Program-made: the position numbers and the translations under genes
The notes under the pieces: model-generated
Told to the model about the DNA's origin: nothing
The model's database searches: none
Seen by the model: only the letters and a program-made list of their open reading frames with translations
NCBI GenBank assembly: GCA_964448935.1
Contig: CAYVBE010000014.1
Coordinates: 1 to 45,181, forward strand
Length of the DNA: 45,181 bases
Direction of reading: 5' to 3'
Source of the DNA: CAYVBE01 sp964448935
GTDB taxonomy: Bacteria; Planctomycetota; Brocadiia; SM23-32
Part shown: positions 26,032 to 34,607 of the stretch, one piece after another
How the letters are laid out: each line of letters opens with the position of its first letter
Numbering within the stretch: the stretch's first letter is position 1

Positions 26032-27371
26032 TGAAAGAAACCCCCTTCGGGAAATTTATCCTGCTGGACCACGTCGGCAAGGGCGGTATGGGCAGCGTGT
26101 ACCGCGCCCGGGACGCCGAGACCGACCGCGTGGTGGCGGTCAAGATTTTCCGATCGGGCAAGGACCGTGCCCCCGAGACCAGCCGACAACTCCGCGACCG
26201 GGAGGTCAAGATGCTGGTCAGCGCCCGGCACCCGAACCTGGTCAAGTTCTTCGACTCCGGCTGCGTGGACGAGGACTATTACTACAGCATGGAGTTCGTC
26301 GAGGAGAACCTGCTGGATTTGATGCGGGGCGACGTGGAACTGGAGATAGCCGACGCCGTGCAGATACTGCGCCAGACCGCCGGTGCGCTGGCCGCGCTCC
26401 ACAACCAGGGCGTGGTGCACCGCGACGTCAAGCCGGGCAACATCCTGCTGGACACCGACCCCACCGGGGCCATCCACGTTAAGCTGACCGACCTGGGCAT
26501 AGCAAAGGTTGTGGACGAGGGCGACATCGTTCAGGAGCAGACCCGCCGCAGGATACCCGGCACCCCGCGCTACCTCTCCCCGGAGCAGATCACCCGTCAG
26601 CCGCTGGACGGCCGGTCGGATATCTTCAGCCTGGGCGTCATGGCCTACGAACTGCTCAGCGGCGAGAAACCCTTCAAGGCCGACAACAGCCGGGGTTACC
26701 TGGTGGCCAACATCAAGCAGAATCCCGAGCCGCTGCACGAGCTGGACGAGGACATCCCGTCCTTCCTCGGGCGGGTGGTGAAGAAGATGCTGGCCAAGAA
26801 CAGGGAGAACCGCTACGACGCCGAGACGCTGGAGCGCGACCTGCAGCTTGCCTATCAGCACCTGGTCAGCGGGGCGTCCCTGGTGGAGCAGACCAATCCG
26901 GATTCGTTGTTCTATCTGCCGTCACCGGAGGACCTACGAGGGGGCATGGGGGGGTTCCGGTTCATCGCCCCCGTCTCCCGGTACCTGGCCGGCTTCATCG
27001 TGGTGGCCGGCCTCCTGGTCACCGCTCTGCTCTGGCCCACGGAGCCGGTCCCGGTCCAGCCGCCGGATGACCCGCCGGACCCCCATCTGCTGCTGCTGCG
27101 CGACGCCGAGGAGGCGCTGCGGGAGGGCCGCCCCTGGCAGGCAATGGGCCTGGCCGGGGAAGTGCCGGAGGACGAGATACCCACCGAGGAAGTCCAGGCG
27201 CCCGCCCGCATCCGAGAGAAAGCGCGCGACCGGCTGGCCGAGCGATGGCACGCCGCCGCCGCGCGAATGCTGGAGCAGGACCGCCCCGAGGAGGCGCGCG
27301 TGGTGCTGGAGCGCATGAGGGAGTTCTTCCCCGGCTCCGACGTCACCGCGCGCCTGGCGGAAAAGCTGTGA
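26031..27371 (+). CDS. Hanks-type Ser/Thr protein kinase with C-terminal membrane anchor
   Basis: Phosphorylates Ser/Thr on proteins. Numbered from ATG 26031: Gly-rich loop GKGGMGSVYRA, ATP-binding Lys K38 in VAVKIF, catalytic HRDVKPGN (D132) and the magnesium motif DLG (D154, in place of DFG). The activation segment ends GTPRYLSPEQ and the domain closes near residue 275. One membrane span lies at about 319-335, followed by about 110 residues of acidic, helical periplasmic sequence with no PASTA repeats. The start overlaps the DUF4438 stop (TGATG). Shares an operon with an FHA protein, its natural reader. A second kinase lies at 30029-31213. Confidence 0.92.
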   Translation: MKETPFGKFILLDHVGKGGMGSVYRARDAETDRVVAVKIFRSGKDRAPETSRQLRDREVKMLVSARHPNLVKFFDSGCVDEDYYYSMEFVEENLLDLMRGDVELEIADAVQILRQTAGALAALHNQGVVHRDVKPGNILLDTDPTGAIHVKLTDLGIAKVVDEGDIVQEQTRRRIPGTPRYLSPEQITRQPLDGRSDIFSLGVMAYELLSGEKPFKADNSRGYLVANIKQNPEPLHELDEDIPSFLGRVVKKMLAKNRENRYDAETLERDLQLAYQHLVSGASLVEQTNPDSLFYLPSPEDLRGGMGGFRFIAPVSRYLAGFIVVAGLLVTALLWPTEPVPVQPPDDPPDPHLLLLRDAEEALREGRPWQAMGLAGEVPEDEIPTEEVQAPARIREKARDRLAERWHAAAARMLEQDRPEEARVVLERMREFFPGSDVTARLAEKL

Positions 27372-27387
27372 CGGTGCGGCCTCCCAC

Positions 27388-27416
27388 TTGACCGGCCGGG
27401 CACGGGCAGTTACGCT
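27388..27416 (+). promoter_or_regulatory. possible rarA promoter
   Basis: TTGACC and TACGCT are separated by 17 bases in the gap between the kinase stop and rarA. The -10 is weak. Confidence 0.3.
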
Positions 27417-27478
27417 CATGGGGGATCCGTCCATGTTATTGTGGCAGAAACACTTAGACCGTTGCGGTGACCCAGACG

Positions 27479-28834
27479 ATGTCCCTCTTTGAAGAGGAAC
27501 AGGGCGTGGACGCGCTCGAACCGCCGGAGGACGCGCCGCTGGCGATCAGGATGCGGCCGCGCAGCCTGGAGCAGTTCGTGGGGCAGCAGCACTTCCTGGG
27601 CCCCGGGCGCCTGCTGTGGCGCATGATCAAGGCGGACCGCCTGGCCTCCCTCATCTTCTACGGGCCGCCCGGCACGGGGAAAACCACCCTGGCTCACGTC
27701 ATCGCGCGGCAGACGGAGGCCCATTTCACGCCCATCAACGCCACCACCTCCAACGTCGGCGAGCTGCGCGACGTGGCCGACCGTGCCGCCGACCGCAGAC
27801 GCCGTTCCGAGCGGCGCACGGTTCTGTTCATAGATGAGCTGCACCGCTTCAACCGGGCCCAGCAGGACGTGCTGCTGCCCCACGTAGAGGACGGCACGGT
27901 GGTTCTGATCGGGGCCACCACCCACAACCCCTTTCACTCCATCAACTCCCCTCTGCTCTCCCGCTCGCAGATATTCCAGTTCAAGGCCCTGGAGGTGGAG
28001 CAGATAGTGACCATCCTGAACAGGGCGCTGGGGGACGAGGAGCGGGGCCTGGGGGACTACCCCGTGGACACCGACCGGGAGGCGCTGAAGCACCTGGCGC
28101 AGATGTGTGACGGCGACGCCCGACGCGCGCTGAACGCCCTGGAGGTGGGCGTGTTGAGCGCGGAGCCGGGTGAAGACGGCCGCATCCGCTTCGACCTGGC
28201 GCTGGCCGAGGACTCCATCCAGCGCAAGGCCCTGGTATATGACCGCGACGAGGACGAGCACTACGACACCGCCAGCGCGTTCATCAAGAGCATGCGCGGC
28301 AGCGACCCCGACGCCGCGCTCTACTGGATGGCCAAAATGCTGGAGGGCGGGGAGGACCCGCGGTTCGTCGCCCGCCGCATCGTCCTCTGCGCTGCCGAAG
28401 ACGTGGGCAACGCCGCGCCCAACGCCCTGGTGCTGGCCACCGCCGCGCAGCAGGCCGTGGAGTTCGTGGGCATGCCGGAGGCCAAGATACCCCTGGCCCA
28501 GGCCGTCACCTACATTGCCTGCGCGCCCAAAAGCAACGCGTCCTACGCCGCCATCGCCGCCGCGGAGGAGGACGTCAGGGAGGGGCGCACGCTGCCCGTG
28601 CCGGATCACCTGAAAGACGCCAGCTACCCGGGCGCGGAGGAGCTGGGTCGGGGCGAAGGCTATAAATACGCCCACTCCCACGAGGGTCACTGGGTGGACC
28701 AGGACTACATCCCCACCACGCGTATCTACTACCGCCCCACCAAGCAGGGGCACGAAAAAAGCCTGAAGGAACGTCTGGACGCCATCCGCCGCCGGCGCGG
28801 CATCTCCGACGAAGATGCGCAGGGGGAGGAGTAG
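27479..28834 (+). CDS. rarA: replication-associated recombination protein A (AAA+ ATPase)
   Basis: RarA/MgsA, a clamp-loader-like AAA+ ATPase acting at stalled replication forks. Numbered from ATG 27479: PLAIRMRPRSLEQFVGQQH, Walker A GPPGTGKTT (about 62-70), Walker B VLFIDELHRFN, sensor 1 IGATTHNP, then ARRALNALEVG and the C-terminal tetramerisation region with DEDEHYDTASAFIKSMRGSD and SYAAIAAAEEDV. Length 451 aa is normal. Start MSLFEE matches the usual N-terminus; an in-frame GTG lies 12 bases upstream. Convergent with the UroD-like gene (9-base gap). Confidence 0.94.
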   Translation: MSLFEEEQGVDALEPPEDAPLAIRMRPRSLEQFVGQQHFLGPGRLLWRMIKADRLASLIFYGPPGTGKTTLAHVIARQTEAHFTPINATTSNVGELRDVADRAADRRRRSERRTVLFIDELHRFNRAQQDVLLPHVEDGTVVLIGATTHNPFHSINSPLLSRSQIFQFKALEVEQIVTILNRALGDEERGLGDYPVDTDREALKHLAQMCDGDARRALNALEVGVLSAEPGEDGRIRFDLALAEDSIQRKALVYDRDEDEHYDTASAFIKSMRGSDPDAALYWMAKMLEGGEDPRFVARRIVLCAAEDVGNAAPNALVLATAAQQAVEFVGMPEAKIPLAQAVTYIACAPKSNASYAAIAAAEEDVREGRTLPVPDHLKDASYPGAEELGRGEGYKYAHSHEGHWVDQDYIPTTRIYYRPTKQGHEKSLKERLDAIRRRRGISDEDAQGEE

Positions 28835-28843
28835 CGGGGCGGT

Positions 28844-29968
28844 TCAGAGCCAGCCGGTCAGTTCCGCCAGCAGGCGGCTGTAGTGCAGGAAGTCCGGCCA
28901 GGAGATGTCCGGGGGCACTCCGTGGTCGCAGCTCGGGATGTAGCCGCCGTCCCGGACGACCGGCGCCACCCGATCCAGCTCCTGTTCGATTACCCGTCCG
29001 CCCTTGGCGATCGCCCGCTTGTCCACGCCCATGCGGTAGGCCATGTCCCGGCCGAACTCCTGCCGGTAGGCCACGATGTCGTTCCCGGCGGCCACCTCCA
29101 GGGGGTCGCAGACGTTGATGCCGGCCTCGATCCAGACCGGTATCAGCTCCTCGATCTTCCCGTCGGAGTCCATGTCAATCACGGGCACCCCTGCCTCGCG
29201 CGCTTCCCGCACCCAGCGCACGTATGTGGGCTGCAGGAATTCCCGCGCCATCTCGGGCGAGACCATGGGCTTCTCCTTGTAGGCCATGTCCTCGCTGATT
29301 AACAGGAGGTCCACCACGCCGGCGTCGAGCACCGGGGCCATGGTGCGCGAGACGAAGTCGGTCCAGAACTCCGCCATCTCGCGCAGAAAATCGGGATCGT
29401 CAATGAACATCATACACAGTCGCTCGAAACCCACCCACTCGCGGATCTGCCAGAAGGGCCCCGGGAAGCGGAGGGCGCACAGGTAGTCGCGTTCGCGGAG
29501 TTTCCGGAGCCGGTCCTGCAGATCGTCAGGGTGGCGCCCCGGTTCGTCGGGATCGTAGCGTCGCTTCATGTCCTGCCAGTCCTCGCGGTTCTCCACGGGC
29601 AGCTTGATCCAGCGGCGCGTCACGAAATCAATGGCGTTGCGCAGGTAGCGGGTGTCGAACTCATCGGAGATCTCGCAGACGTTGCCCTTCCAATCCTGCA
29701 CCACGTAATGGCCGTCGCGGTGCTCCAGGACCTTCTCCTCGAAGCAGGGCATCATGCGGAAGTCCACGCCGTGGTTTACGCGGGGCCCGGTCTGCTCCTG
29801 GGGCAGGCCAATCTCCTCCCGCACGACCTCGAACCAGTGCCGGTCTTCGGGCAGCCCCTCGGTGCGCCATCGGGCTCGGGTGGATTCCCGCGGCCCTCCG
29901 GGATGGAAGGGCACGCGGTCCGGCGTGCCGAAGGTCAGTGTTTCGATGTAGCGTTCGCGGGCGTTCAT
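28844..29968 (-). CDS. uroporphyrinogen decarboxylase-like (URO-D superfamily) protein
   Basis: URO-D/MtaA-fold protein of 374 aa. It begins MNARERYIETLTFGTPDRVP, typical of the non-haem branch common in PVC-group genomes. Other features: ALRFPGPFWQIREW, VDLLLISEDMAYKEKPMVSP, the D-S-D strand GVPVIDMDSDGKIEELIPVW with GINVCDPLE, and a late His-rich loop GYIPSCDHGVPPD. The Cys and His in the last loop fit the metal-binding or methyl-transfer type more than haem synthesis, where an invariant Arg motif is expected. Corrinoid-dependent methyl transfer or sugar-related activity are both possible; I cannot decide. Confidence 0.85.
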   Translation of the reverse strand: MNARERYIETLTFGTPDRVPFHPGGPRESTRARWRTEGLPEDRHWFEVVREEIGLPQEQTGPRVNHGVDFRMMPCFEEKVLEHRDGHYVVQDWKGNVCEISDEFDTRYLRNAIDFVTRRWIKLPVENREDWQDMKRRYDPDEPGRHPDDLQDRLRKLRERDYLCALRFPGPFWQIREWVGFERLCMMFIDDPDFLREMAEFWTDFVSRTMAPVLDAGVVDLLLISEDMAYKEKPMVSPEMAREFLQPTYVRWVREAREAGVPVIDMDSDGKIEELIPVWIEAGINVCDPLEVAAGNDIVAYRQEFGRDMAYRMGVDKRAIAKGGRVIEQELDRVAPVVRDGGYIPSCDHGVPPDISWPDFLHYSRLLAELTGWL

Positions 29969-30028
29969 GGAGCAGAGGCAGTCCTCAAGAAAAAAGGCTA
30001 TAGGCGAAGAACCGCGCGAGAGGGCGTC

Positions 30029-31213
30029 TCACAGAGCCAGGGCCAGTGCTATGCCCACCAGCGCAGCGGCGGCCAGGCCGGCCAGCACCACCAGCAGCCA
30101 GACGTTCATCCCGGGCTGGCCCCGGCGCGCCAGCACCGTGCTGTCCCCCTCCGGGGAGTCACTTTCGTAGGAGGTGAAATCGGCCTCTTCGAAGGGCGCG
30201 ACGCCCGGGGAGCCGTCGGTCTCCGGAATCTGTTCAGGCCGGACGGCGTCGGTCGTCTCGTCGGCGTCTTCGATCTCGACCTTTTCGCCGGACGCCAGGC
30301 GTTCGAACATCTCCACGAGTTTCTCGTCCTCTTCCGTGGTGTGGTAAGTTTCCTCGAAGTCCTGCGCGCTGACGTCCTTATCAATCAGCAGGTTGTCCAG
30401 ATCGAGCATGAGCTGCTCGTAGTCCTGATAGCGCCGGTCCGGGTTCTTGGCCATCATCTTGCAGGTGACCTTGGACAGGTCGGCCGGCAGCCCGCGTTTG
30501 ACCTTGTAAGGGGGGGTGAGCGGCTCGGTCAGGTGTTTGCTGACCACCTCCATCGGGTTGTCGCCCACGAACGGCGGGCGGGCGGTGACCAGGTGATAGG
30601 ACGTGGCGCCCAGGGAGTAGATGTCCGCGCGGACATCAATGTCGGAGGGCTTGCGGATCTGCTCCGGGCTCATGTAATTGGGCGTGCCCACGGTGTGCAG
30701 CTCCTGGGTCAGTGCGGCGACGCCCTCCACGGTAAGCTTCGCCAGGCCCAGGTCCGTCACGCGCACGCGGCCGCTGCTGTCAATCATCAGGTTGCTGGGC
30801 TTCACGTCACGGTGGATGATCCCGTTCTTAGCCGCATAGGAAAGGCCGTCGGCCGCCTGGCGGGCCACTTCCACCACTTTCCGCCACGGCAGGCCCTCCG
30901 GCTGCTCCCGCAGCATCTCCATGCAGTCCTTCCCGTCCACGTAGTCCATCACCATGTAGTGGTAGCCGGACCGCACGCCGCAGTCAATGACCCGCACGAT
31001 GTTAGGATGCTCCAGGCGGGCCGCAGTGCGGGCCTCCCTCAGGAAGCGTTGCGCGTACTCCGGGCGCGTCTTGGAAAGCTGCTTGCGCAACACTTTGACG
31101 GCCACCTGGATGCCGAGGCCCTCGTGCTCCGCCAGGAATACGAGCGCAGTCGCCCCCTTGCCCAGTTGTTTCTTGAGCACGCACTTGCCGAATTTGCCGG
31201 GCACTCTCGCCAT
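30029..31213 (-). CDS. Hanks-type Ser/Thr protein kinase with C-terminal membrane anchor
   Basis: Membrane-bound signalling kinase of 394 aa. Loop GKGATALVFLAEH (last Gly of GxGxxG replaced by Ala), K40 in VAVKVL, catalytic HRDVKPSN (D136), magnesium DLG (D154) and activation segment GTPNYMSPEQ. After the kinase domain comes an acidic linker (HTTEEDEKLVEMFERLASGE) and a final membrane span (WLLVVLAGLAAAALVGIALA), so almost the whole protein is cytoplasmic. GAGGAG lies 7 bases before the ATG. Transcribed away from the secreted-protein gene at 31365 by a separate, back-to-back promoter. Confidence 0.92.
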   Translation of the reverse strand: MARVPGKFGKCVLKKQLGKGATALVFLAEHEGLGIQVAVKVLRKQLSKTRPEYAQRFLREARTAARLEHPNIVRVIDCGVRSGYHYMVMDYVDGKDCMEMLREQPEGLPWRKVVEVARQAADGLSYAAKNGIIHRDVKPSNLMIDSSGRVRVTDLGLAKLTVEGVAALTQELHTVGTPNYMSPEQIRKPSDIDVRADIYSLGATSYHLVTARPPFVGDNPMEVVSKHLTEPLTPPYKVKRGLPADLSKVTCKMMAKNPDRRYQDYEQLMLDLDNLLIDKDVSAQDFEETYHTTEEDEKLVEMFERLASGEKVEIEDADETTDAVRPEQIPETDGSPGVAPFEEADFTSYESDSPEGDSTVLARRGQPGMNVWLLVVLAGLAAAALVGIALALAL

Positions 31214-31239
31214 CCATACGCTCCTCGGAATGCTCCGGT

Positions 31240-31268
31240 ATTATAAGAGGATAATGGCCCCAAAACAA
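31240..31268 (-). promoter_or_regulatory. promoter of second kinase gene
   Basis: Minus strand TTGTTT (31263-31268) and TATAAT (31240-31245) are separated by 17 bases, just 27 bases from the ATG. Confidence 0.65.
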
Positions 31269-31280
31269 AGTGCCCGCCGT

Positions 31281-31309
31281 TTGACACCGCCCGGCCAAAC
31301 CGCTACCTT
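31281..31309 (+). promoter_or_regulatory. promoter of secreted-protein gene 31365
   Basis: TTGACA, a perfect -35, and TACCTT are separated by 17 bases, 55 bases before the ATG at 31365. The two divergent promoters are only 12 bases apart. Confidence 0.5.
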
Positions 31310-31364
31310 TGTGTGTGTTGGGGGTCTCGTTCTTTTCAGGTATCGCCTGTAACCGGAGCGGAAC

Positions 31365-33164
31365 ATGAAGAAGATAGCCGTCGTGTGCGTGGTCGCTGTG
31401 ATGGTTTTCTGCGCAGTCGCCGGGGCGCAGACGCCCTCGGACGCGGAGATGCCGGATCCCGTTGTGGCCGTGGCAGAGATTGCCAACCTCACCGAGTTCG
31501 CCAATACCCTGCAGACCACGGCTCCCAGGATTCACCCATCGTTCGCCAACGTGCCTCCGGTCGCCCAGTTGATGGCCATGAGCGTGCTGAAGACCACCAA
31601 TCCTCAGAGCGTGGACCTGTCCTCTCCCGTGCAGTGGGTGGTGCTGGAGCCGCCGCTGCACGTCCGACCCGTCACCCTGTTCAGTCTGAAGGACGTGGAT
31701 GCCTACTGGCAGAGCCTTTATCCGGCGCTGCAGGAGACTGAGGTCCGCGAGAACGTGCACGTCTTTCAGGAGCAGGCCGGTATGTTCGGCCCCGGCGGCG
31801 CGGGGGCGGGGACGAAGCCCCTCTGCATAGGCGTTGCCGGCAAAAAGGCGGCGCTGGGAAGGGACTTCGACACCGTGCGCGCCGTGCTGGACATGCTGGA
31901 GGCAGGTAACCTCCACGGAGAACGGGTGTTTGCCGAACAGGCGGGGGCGGTCGTGCGCTTGAAGAAGCTGCTGGACGGTCTGAAGGACGTCGGCCAGAAT
32001 CCGTTCGCTCTCTGGCGCTCCAAGATGTCTCAGATGCCCCTTTCACCGGAGCAACTGCGCGCGCAGGAATTCGCAGTGGACATGTATCAGAACTTTGCAA
32101 ACCAGATAGAGATGCTCTCCTTCCGGCTCACACTGGCGGAGCAGGACGTGCTGCTGTTCTCCGGGCTGCTGCCCGTGGAGGGCAGCGGCATCGCGCAGTA
32201 CTTCGACTCCGTGCCCTCCGGCCGGCCCACGGCGCAGAGGCTTTTGTCCGGTGACGCGGACATGGCCATGGTGTTTAAAAACGGAGACTGGGGGCCGATG
32301 ATGGAGTGGTACGGCCAAGCCATCGAGAAAATGGTGGGTGAGCAGGAAGGGGGGGCCGAGCTTACCGACCGGATCAAGCAGATGATGCAGGAATGGGTCG
32401 GGATAATCGCCGGCGAGGTCTCCGCCTCCGTCTCGTTCACGCCCAACGGGCAGATGATGCTCACCGAGTTCGCGGAGATAAAGGACCCCCAGGAGGCGCG
32501 CAGACAGATCAGGGAGTTCACGGACACTCCGCCCGACTTCGCCAAGCTGGGCACCACGCCCGGATTCAAGCAGGAGTTCGAGGGAAGCGCCGTGGCCGAA
32601 ACCTACAAGGGTGTTGACATAGCCCGGTGGGTTTTCACCTACGAGATGGACCCCTCGGCGCAGGGCATGGACCCACAGGCGGCACAGGCGGCCCAGGCCA
32701 TGATGGACAGTCTGTTTGGCGGGCCGATGGAGATTTACATGGCTGTAGTGGGCGACTACTACACCGTTACGTTCGGCGCGGACGCGCTGGAGCACCTGAA
32801 GAGCATCATTGACCGCGGAACCGCCGTGGGAGACGCGTCGGGCAACTTCGCGGAAATCGTGGGATCGCTGCCGGTGAACTCGGTTGCCGGAGGCTATGTC
32901 AAGACCGTTGACATGGTCCGCTGGATCATAACCTTTCTGCAGGGCTTCGGCCCGATGGCACAGATGGCGCCGCTGCTGCAGCAACTCCGGTTCCAGGATG
33001 CGCCGCCGTGTACTTTCGACGCCGTTCTGGAAGAGAGCGGTCTGCTGGAGCAGCGCGCGCGCATGCCCTTGCAAACCCTGAGCTCCATCGTGGCGCCTTT
33101 CATGCAGATGGCGATGCAGATGCAGGGGCCGCCCGCGGCCCAGCCGGCGCCCCCGATGGAGTGA
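31365..33164 (+). CDS. large secreted or periplasmic protein of unknown function
   Basis: I do not recognise this 599-aa protein. It has a clear Sec signal peptide (KKIAVVCVVAVMVFCAVAGA). The mature protein is rich in Met, Gln and acidic residues and alternates beta-strands with helices; segments such as KKAALGRDFDTVRAVLDMLE and YYTVTFGADALEHLKSIIDR look like two related halves, each reading as an internal alpha/beta unit. It ends with a Pro/Ala/Gln/Met-rich tail and has no lipobox, membrane span or enzyme motif. Divergent from the second kinase; the small membrane-protein gene follows convergently after 3 bases. Confidence 0.8.
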   Translation: MKKIAVVCVVAVMVFCAVAGAQTPSDAEMPDPVVAVAEIANLTEFANTLQTTAPRIHPSFANVPPVAQLMAMSVLKTTNPQSVDLSSPVQWVVLEPPLHVRPVTLFSLKDVDAYWQSLYPALQETEVRENVHVFQEQAGMFGPGGAGAGTKPLCIGVAGKKAALGRDFDTVRAVLDMLEAGNLHGERVFAEQAGAVVRLKKLLDGLKDVGQNPFALWRSKMSQMPLSPEQLRAQEFAVDMYQNFANQIEMLSFRLTLAEQDVLLFSGLLPVEGSGIAQYFDSVPSGRPTAQRLLSGDADMAMVFKNGDWGPMMEWYGQAIEKMVGEQEGGAELTDRIKQMMQEWVGIIAGEVSASVSFTPNGQMMLTEFAEIKDPQEARRQIREFTDTPPDFAKLGTTPGFKQEFEGSAVAETYKGVDIARWVFTYEMDPSAQGMDPQAAQAAQAMMDSLFGGPMEIYMAVVGDYYTVTFGADALEHLKSIIDRGTAVGDASGNFAEIVGSLPVNSVAGGYVKTVDMVRWIITFLQGFGPMAQMAPLLQQLRFQDAPPCTFDAVLEESGLLEQRARMPLQTLSSIVAPFMQMAMQMQGPPAAQPAPPME

Positions 33165-33167
33165 CCG

Positions 33168-33362
33168 TCAGCGGGGCGGTGACTGTTCGCGGTCTCGAAG
33201 CAGGGCCAGGGCCTCTTGTGCCGTGTCCGCCAGGGATTCGTGCGCCCGCATGAGCTTCCAAACCGCCACCAGCAGGATGATGTACCCCGCGATTCCGCCT
33301 ACCATGAACATAAGCCACACCAGGAAAAACACCGCCCCGCCCAACATCGTGCCACCGTTCAT
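33168..33362 (-). CDS. small single-span membrane protein
   Basis: Predicted 64-aa protein with a Gly/Met-rich start, a long hydrophobic segment (MLGGAVFFLVWLMFMVGGIA and on to LLVAVWKL) that may span the membrane once or as a hairpin, and a charged tail (RDREQSPPR). ATG 33362 is chosen because GGGAGG lies 7 bases upstream; the ATG at 33368 would be too close to it. TTGACA lies on the same strand at 33457-33462 upstream. No known family. Confidence 0.55.
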   Translation of the reverse strand: MNGGTMLGGAVFFLVWLMFMVGGIAGYIILLVAVWKLMRAHESLADTAQEALALLRDREQSPPR

Positions 33363-33495
33363 AGCCATACCTCCCTGCATCACCACTCTCCCGTGCTGAA
33401 AGAAGTCCCGGCGTTGTTCGCCGGCCCGGCAACAGTCTGCGTGCCCGGCCGCCCGGTGTCAAGCGATTACACCCGCCGGCCCGCCCCCGCCACAC

Positions 33496-33525
33496 TTGCG
33501 CAAGTCCCGCTCCGGTGCGTAAACT
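33496..33525 (+). promoter_or_regulatory. possible DUF389-corA promoter overlapping a 12-bp palindrome
   Basis: TTGCGC and TAAACT are separated by 18 bases. The -35 lies inside the perfect palindrome ACTTGCGCAAGT (33494-33505), a candidate operator. Confidence 0.4.
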
Positions 33526-33561
33526 GGCGGCGTAACTGCGGCTGAGAGGGAGGGTGCGTCC

Positions 33562-34593
33562 GTGCAGCTCCGATTGATCGAGATGGCCTGCCCGGAGGAC
33601 CGGGCGGATGAGGTCGAGGAGGTGGCCCGGGAGTATGAGCCGCTGGAGCTGTGGCAGGATGAGATGGCGGACGAGCGGGTCCTGCTCAAGATAGTGCTGG
33701 AGGCTCAGCAGGCCGAGGGGGTGTTGGACGAGCTGGAGAACCGATTCGGGGGCATGGACGGGTTCCGCGTCCTGCTGACCCGCCTGGAGGCCGTGGTGCC
33801 TCGGCCGGAGCCGCCGGAGGAATCGGAAGAGCGGGCGCCGAGTGAAAGCGCCTCCAGATCCCTGCCCACCCGCATCAGTCGGCAGGAGCTCTACTCCGAC
33901 GTCTCCGCTGCGTGCGAGCTGACCCGTGTCTTTCTGGCCCTTATCGGGCTGGCCACCATTGTGGCTGCGCTGGGGCTGTGGCGCGGGGACGTGGCCGTAA
34001 TCGTGGGGGCCATGGTCATCGCGCCGCTGCTGGGCCCCAACATTGCCCTGGCCCTGGCCGCCACGCTGGGCGACGGCAAGATGGGCAGGCGCGCTTTCAC
34101 CAGCAACCTGGCCGGCATCGGGCTGGCGTTCGGGCTCGCGGTGTTCATGGGGGTCATTTTGCCGTTCGGGTCACCGGCGGAGGAGTTTCTGGCGCGGGCC
34201 CGCGTGGCGCCCACGGACGTTGTGCTGGCGCTGGCGGCGGGCAGCGCCGGTGCGTTGGCGTTCACCACCGGCATACCCACGGCCCTGGTGGGTGTGATGG
34301 TGGCGGTGGCCTTGCTGCCGCCGCTGGCGGCACTGGGCCTGGCGGTGGGATCGGCTCAGTGGAGCGTGGCGCTGGGGGCGCTGCTGCTTTTCACGTCCAA
34401 CCTGGTCTGCATCAACCTGGCCGGCATGGCAACCTTCCTGATCCAGGGCATACGCCCGCGCACCTGGTGGGAGGAGGACAGGGCGAAGAAGGCATCGCGC
34501 GCCGCGATGACCCTCTGGATACTGCTTCTTTTCGCCCTGTTGGCGCTCATGCTCGTGGTCCGGAGCTGCGGGGCCGTGCCGACGGGCCCATAG
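33562..34593 (+). CDS. DUF389 membrane protein
   Basis: Membrane protein of 343 aa in the DUF389/TIGR00341 family. The N-terminal 100 residues form a soluble ferredoxin-like domain (LRLIEMACPEDRADEVEEVA). After a linker come about six membrane spans with the conserved AVIVGAMVIAPLLGPNIALA, GIPTALVGVMVAVALLPPLA and LLLFTSNLVCINLAG. Its transport function is not established. GTG start with GGGAGGG upstream. It is followed after 14 bases by corA, so the pair probably forms an operon, suggesting an ion-related role. Confidence 0.88.
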   Translation: MQLRLIEMACPEDRADEVEEVAREYEPLELWQDEMADERVLLKIVLEAQQAEGVLDELENRFGGMDGFRVLLTRLEAVVPRPEPPEESEERAPSESASRSLPTRISRQELYSDVSAACELTRVFLALIGLATIVAALGLWRGDVAVIVGAMVIAPLLGPNIALALAATLGDGKMGRRAFTSNLAGIGLAFGLAVFMGVILPFGSPAEEFLARARVAPTDVVLALAAGSAGALAFTTGIPTALVGVMVAVALLPPLAALGLAVGSAQWSVALGALLLFTSNLVCINLAGMATFLIQGIRPRTWWEEDRAKKASRAAMTLWILLLFALLALMLVVRSCGAVPTGP

Positions 34594-34607
34594 AGGAGGA
34601 ACACATC

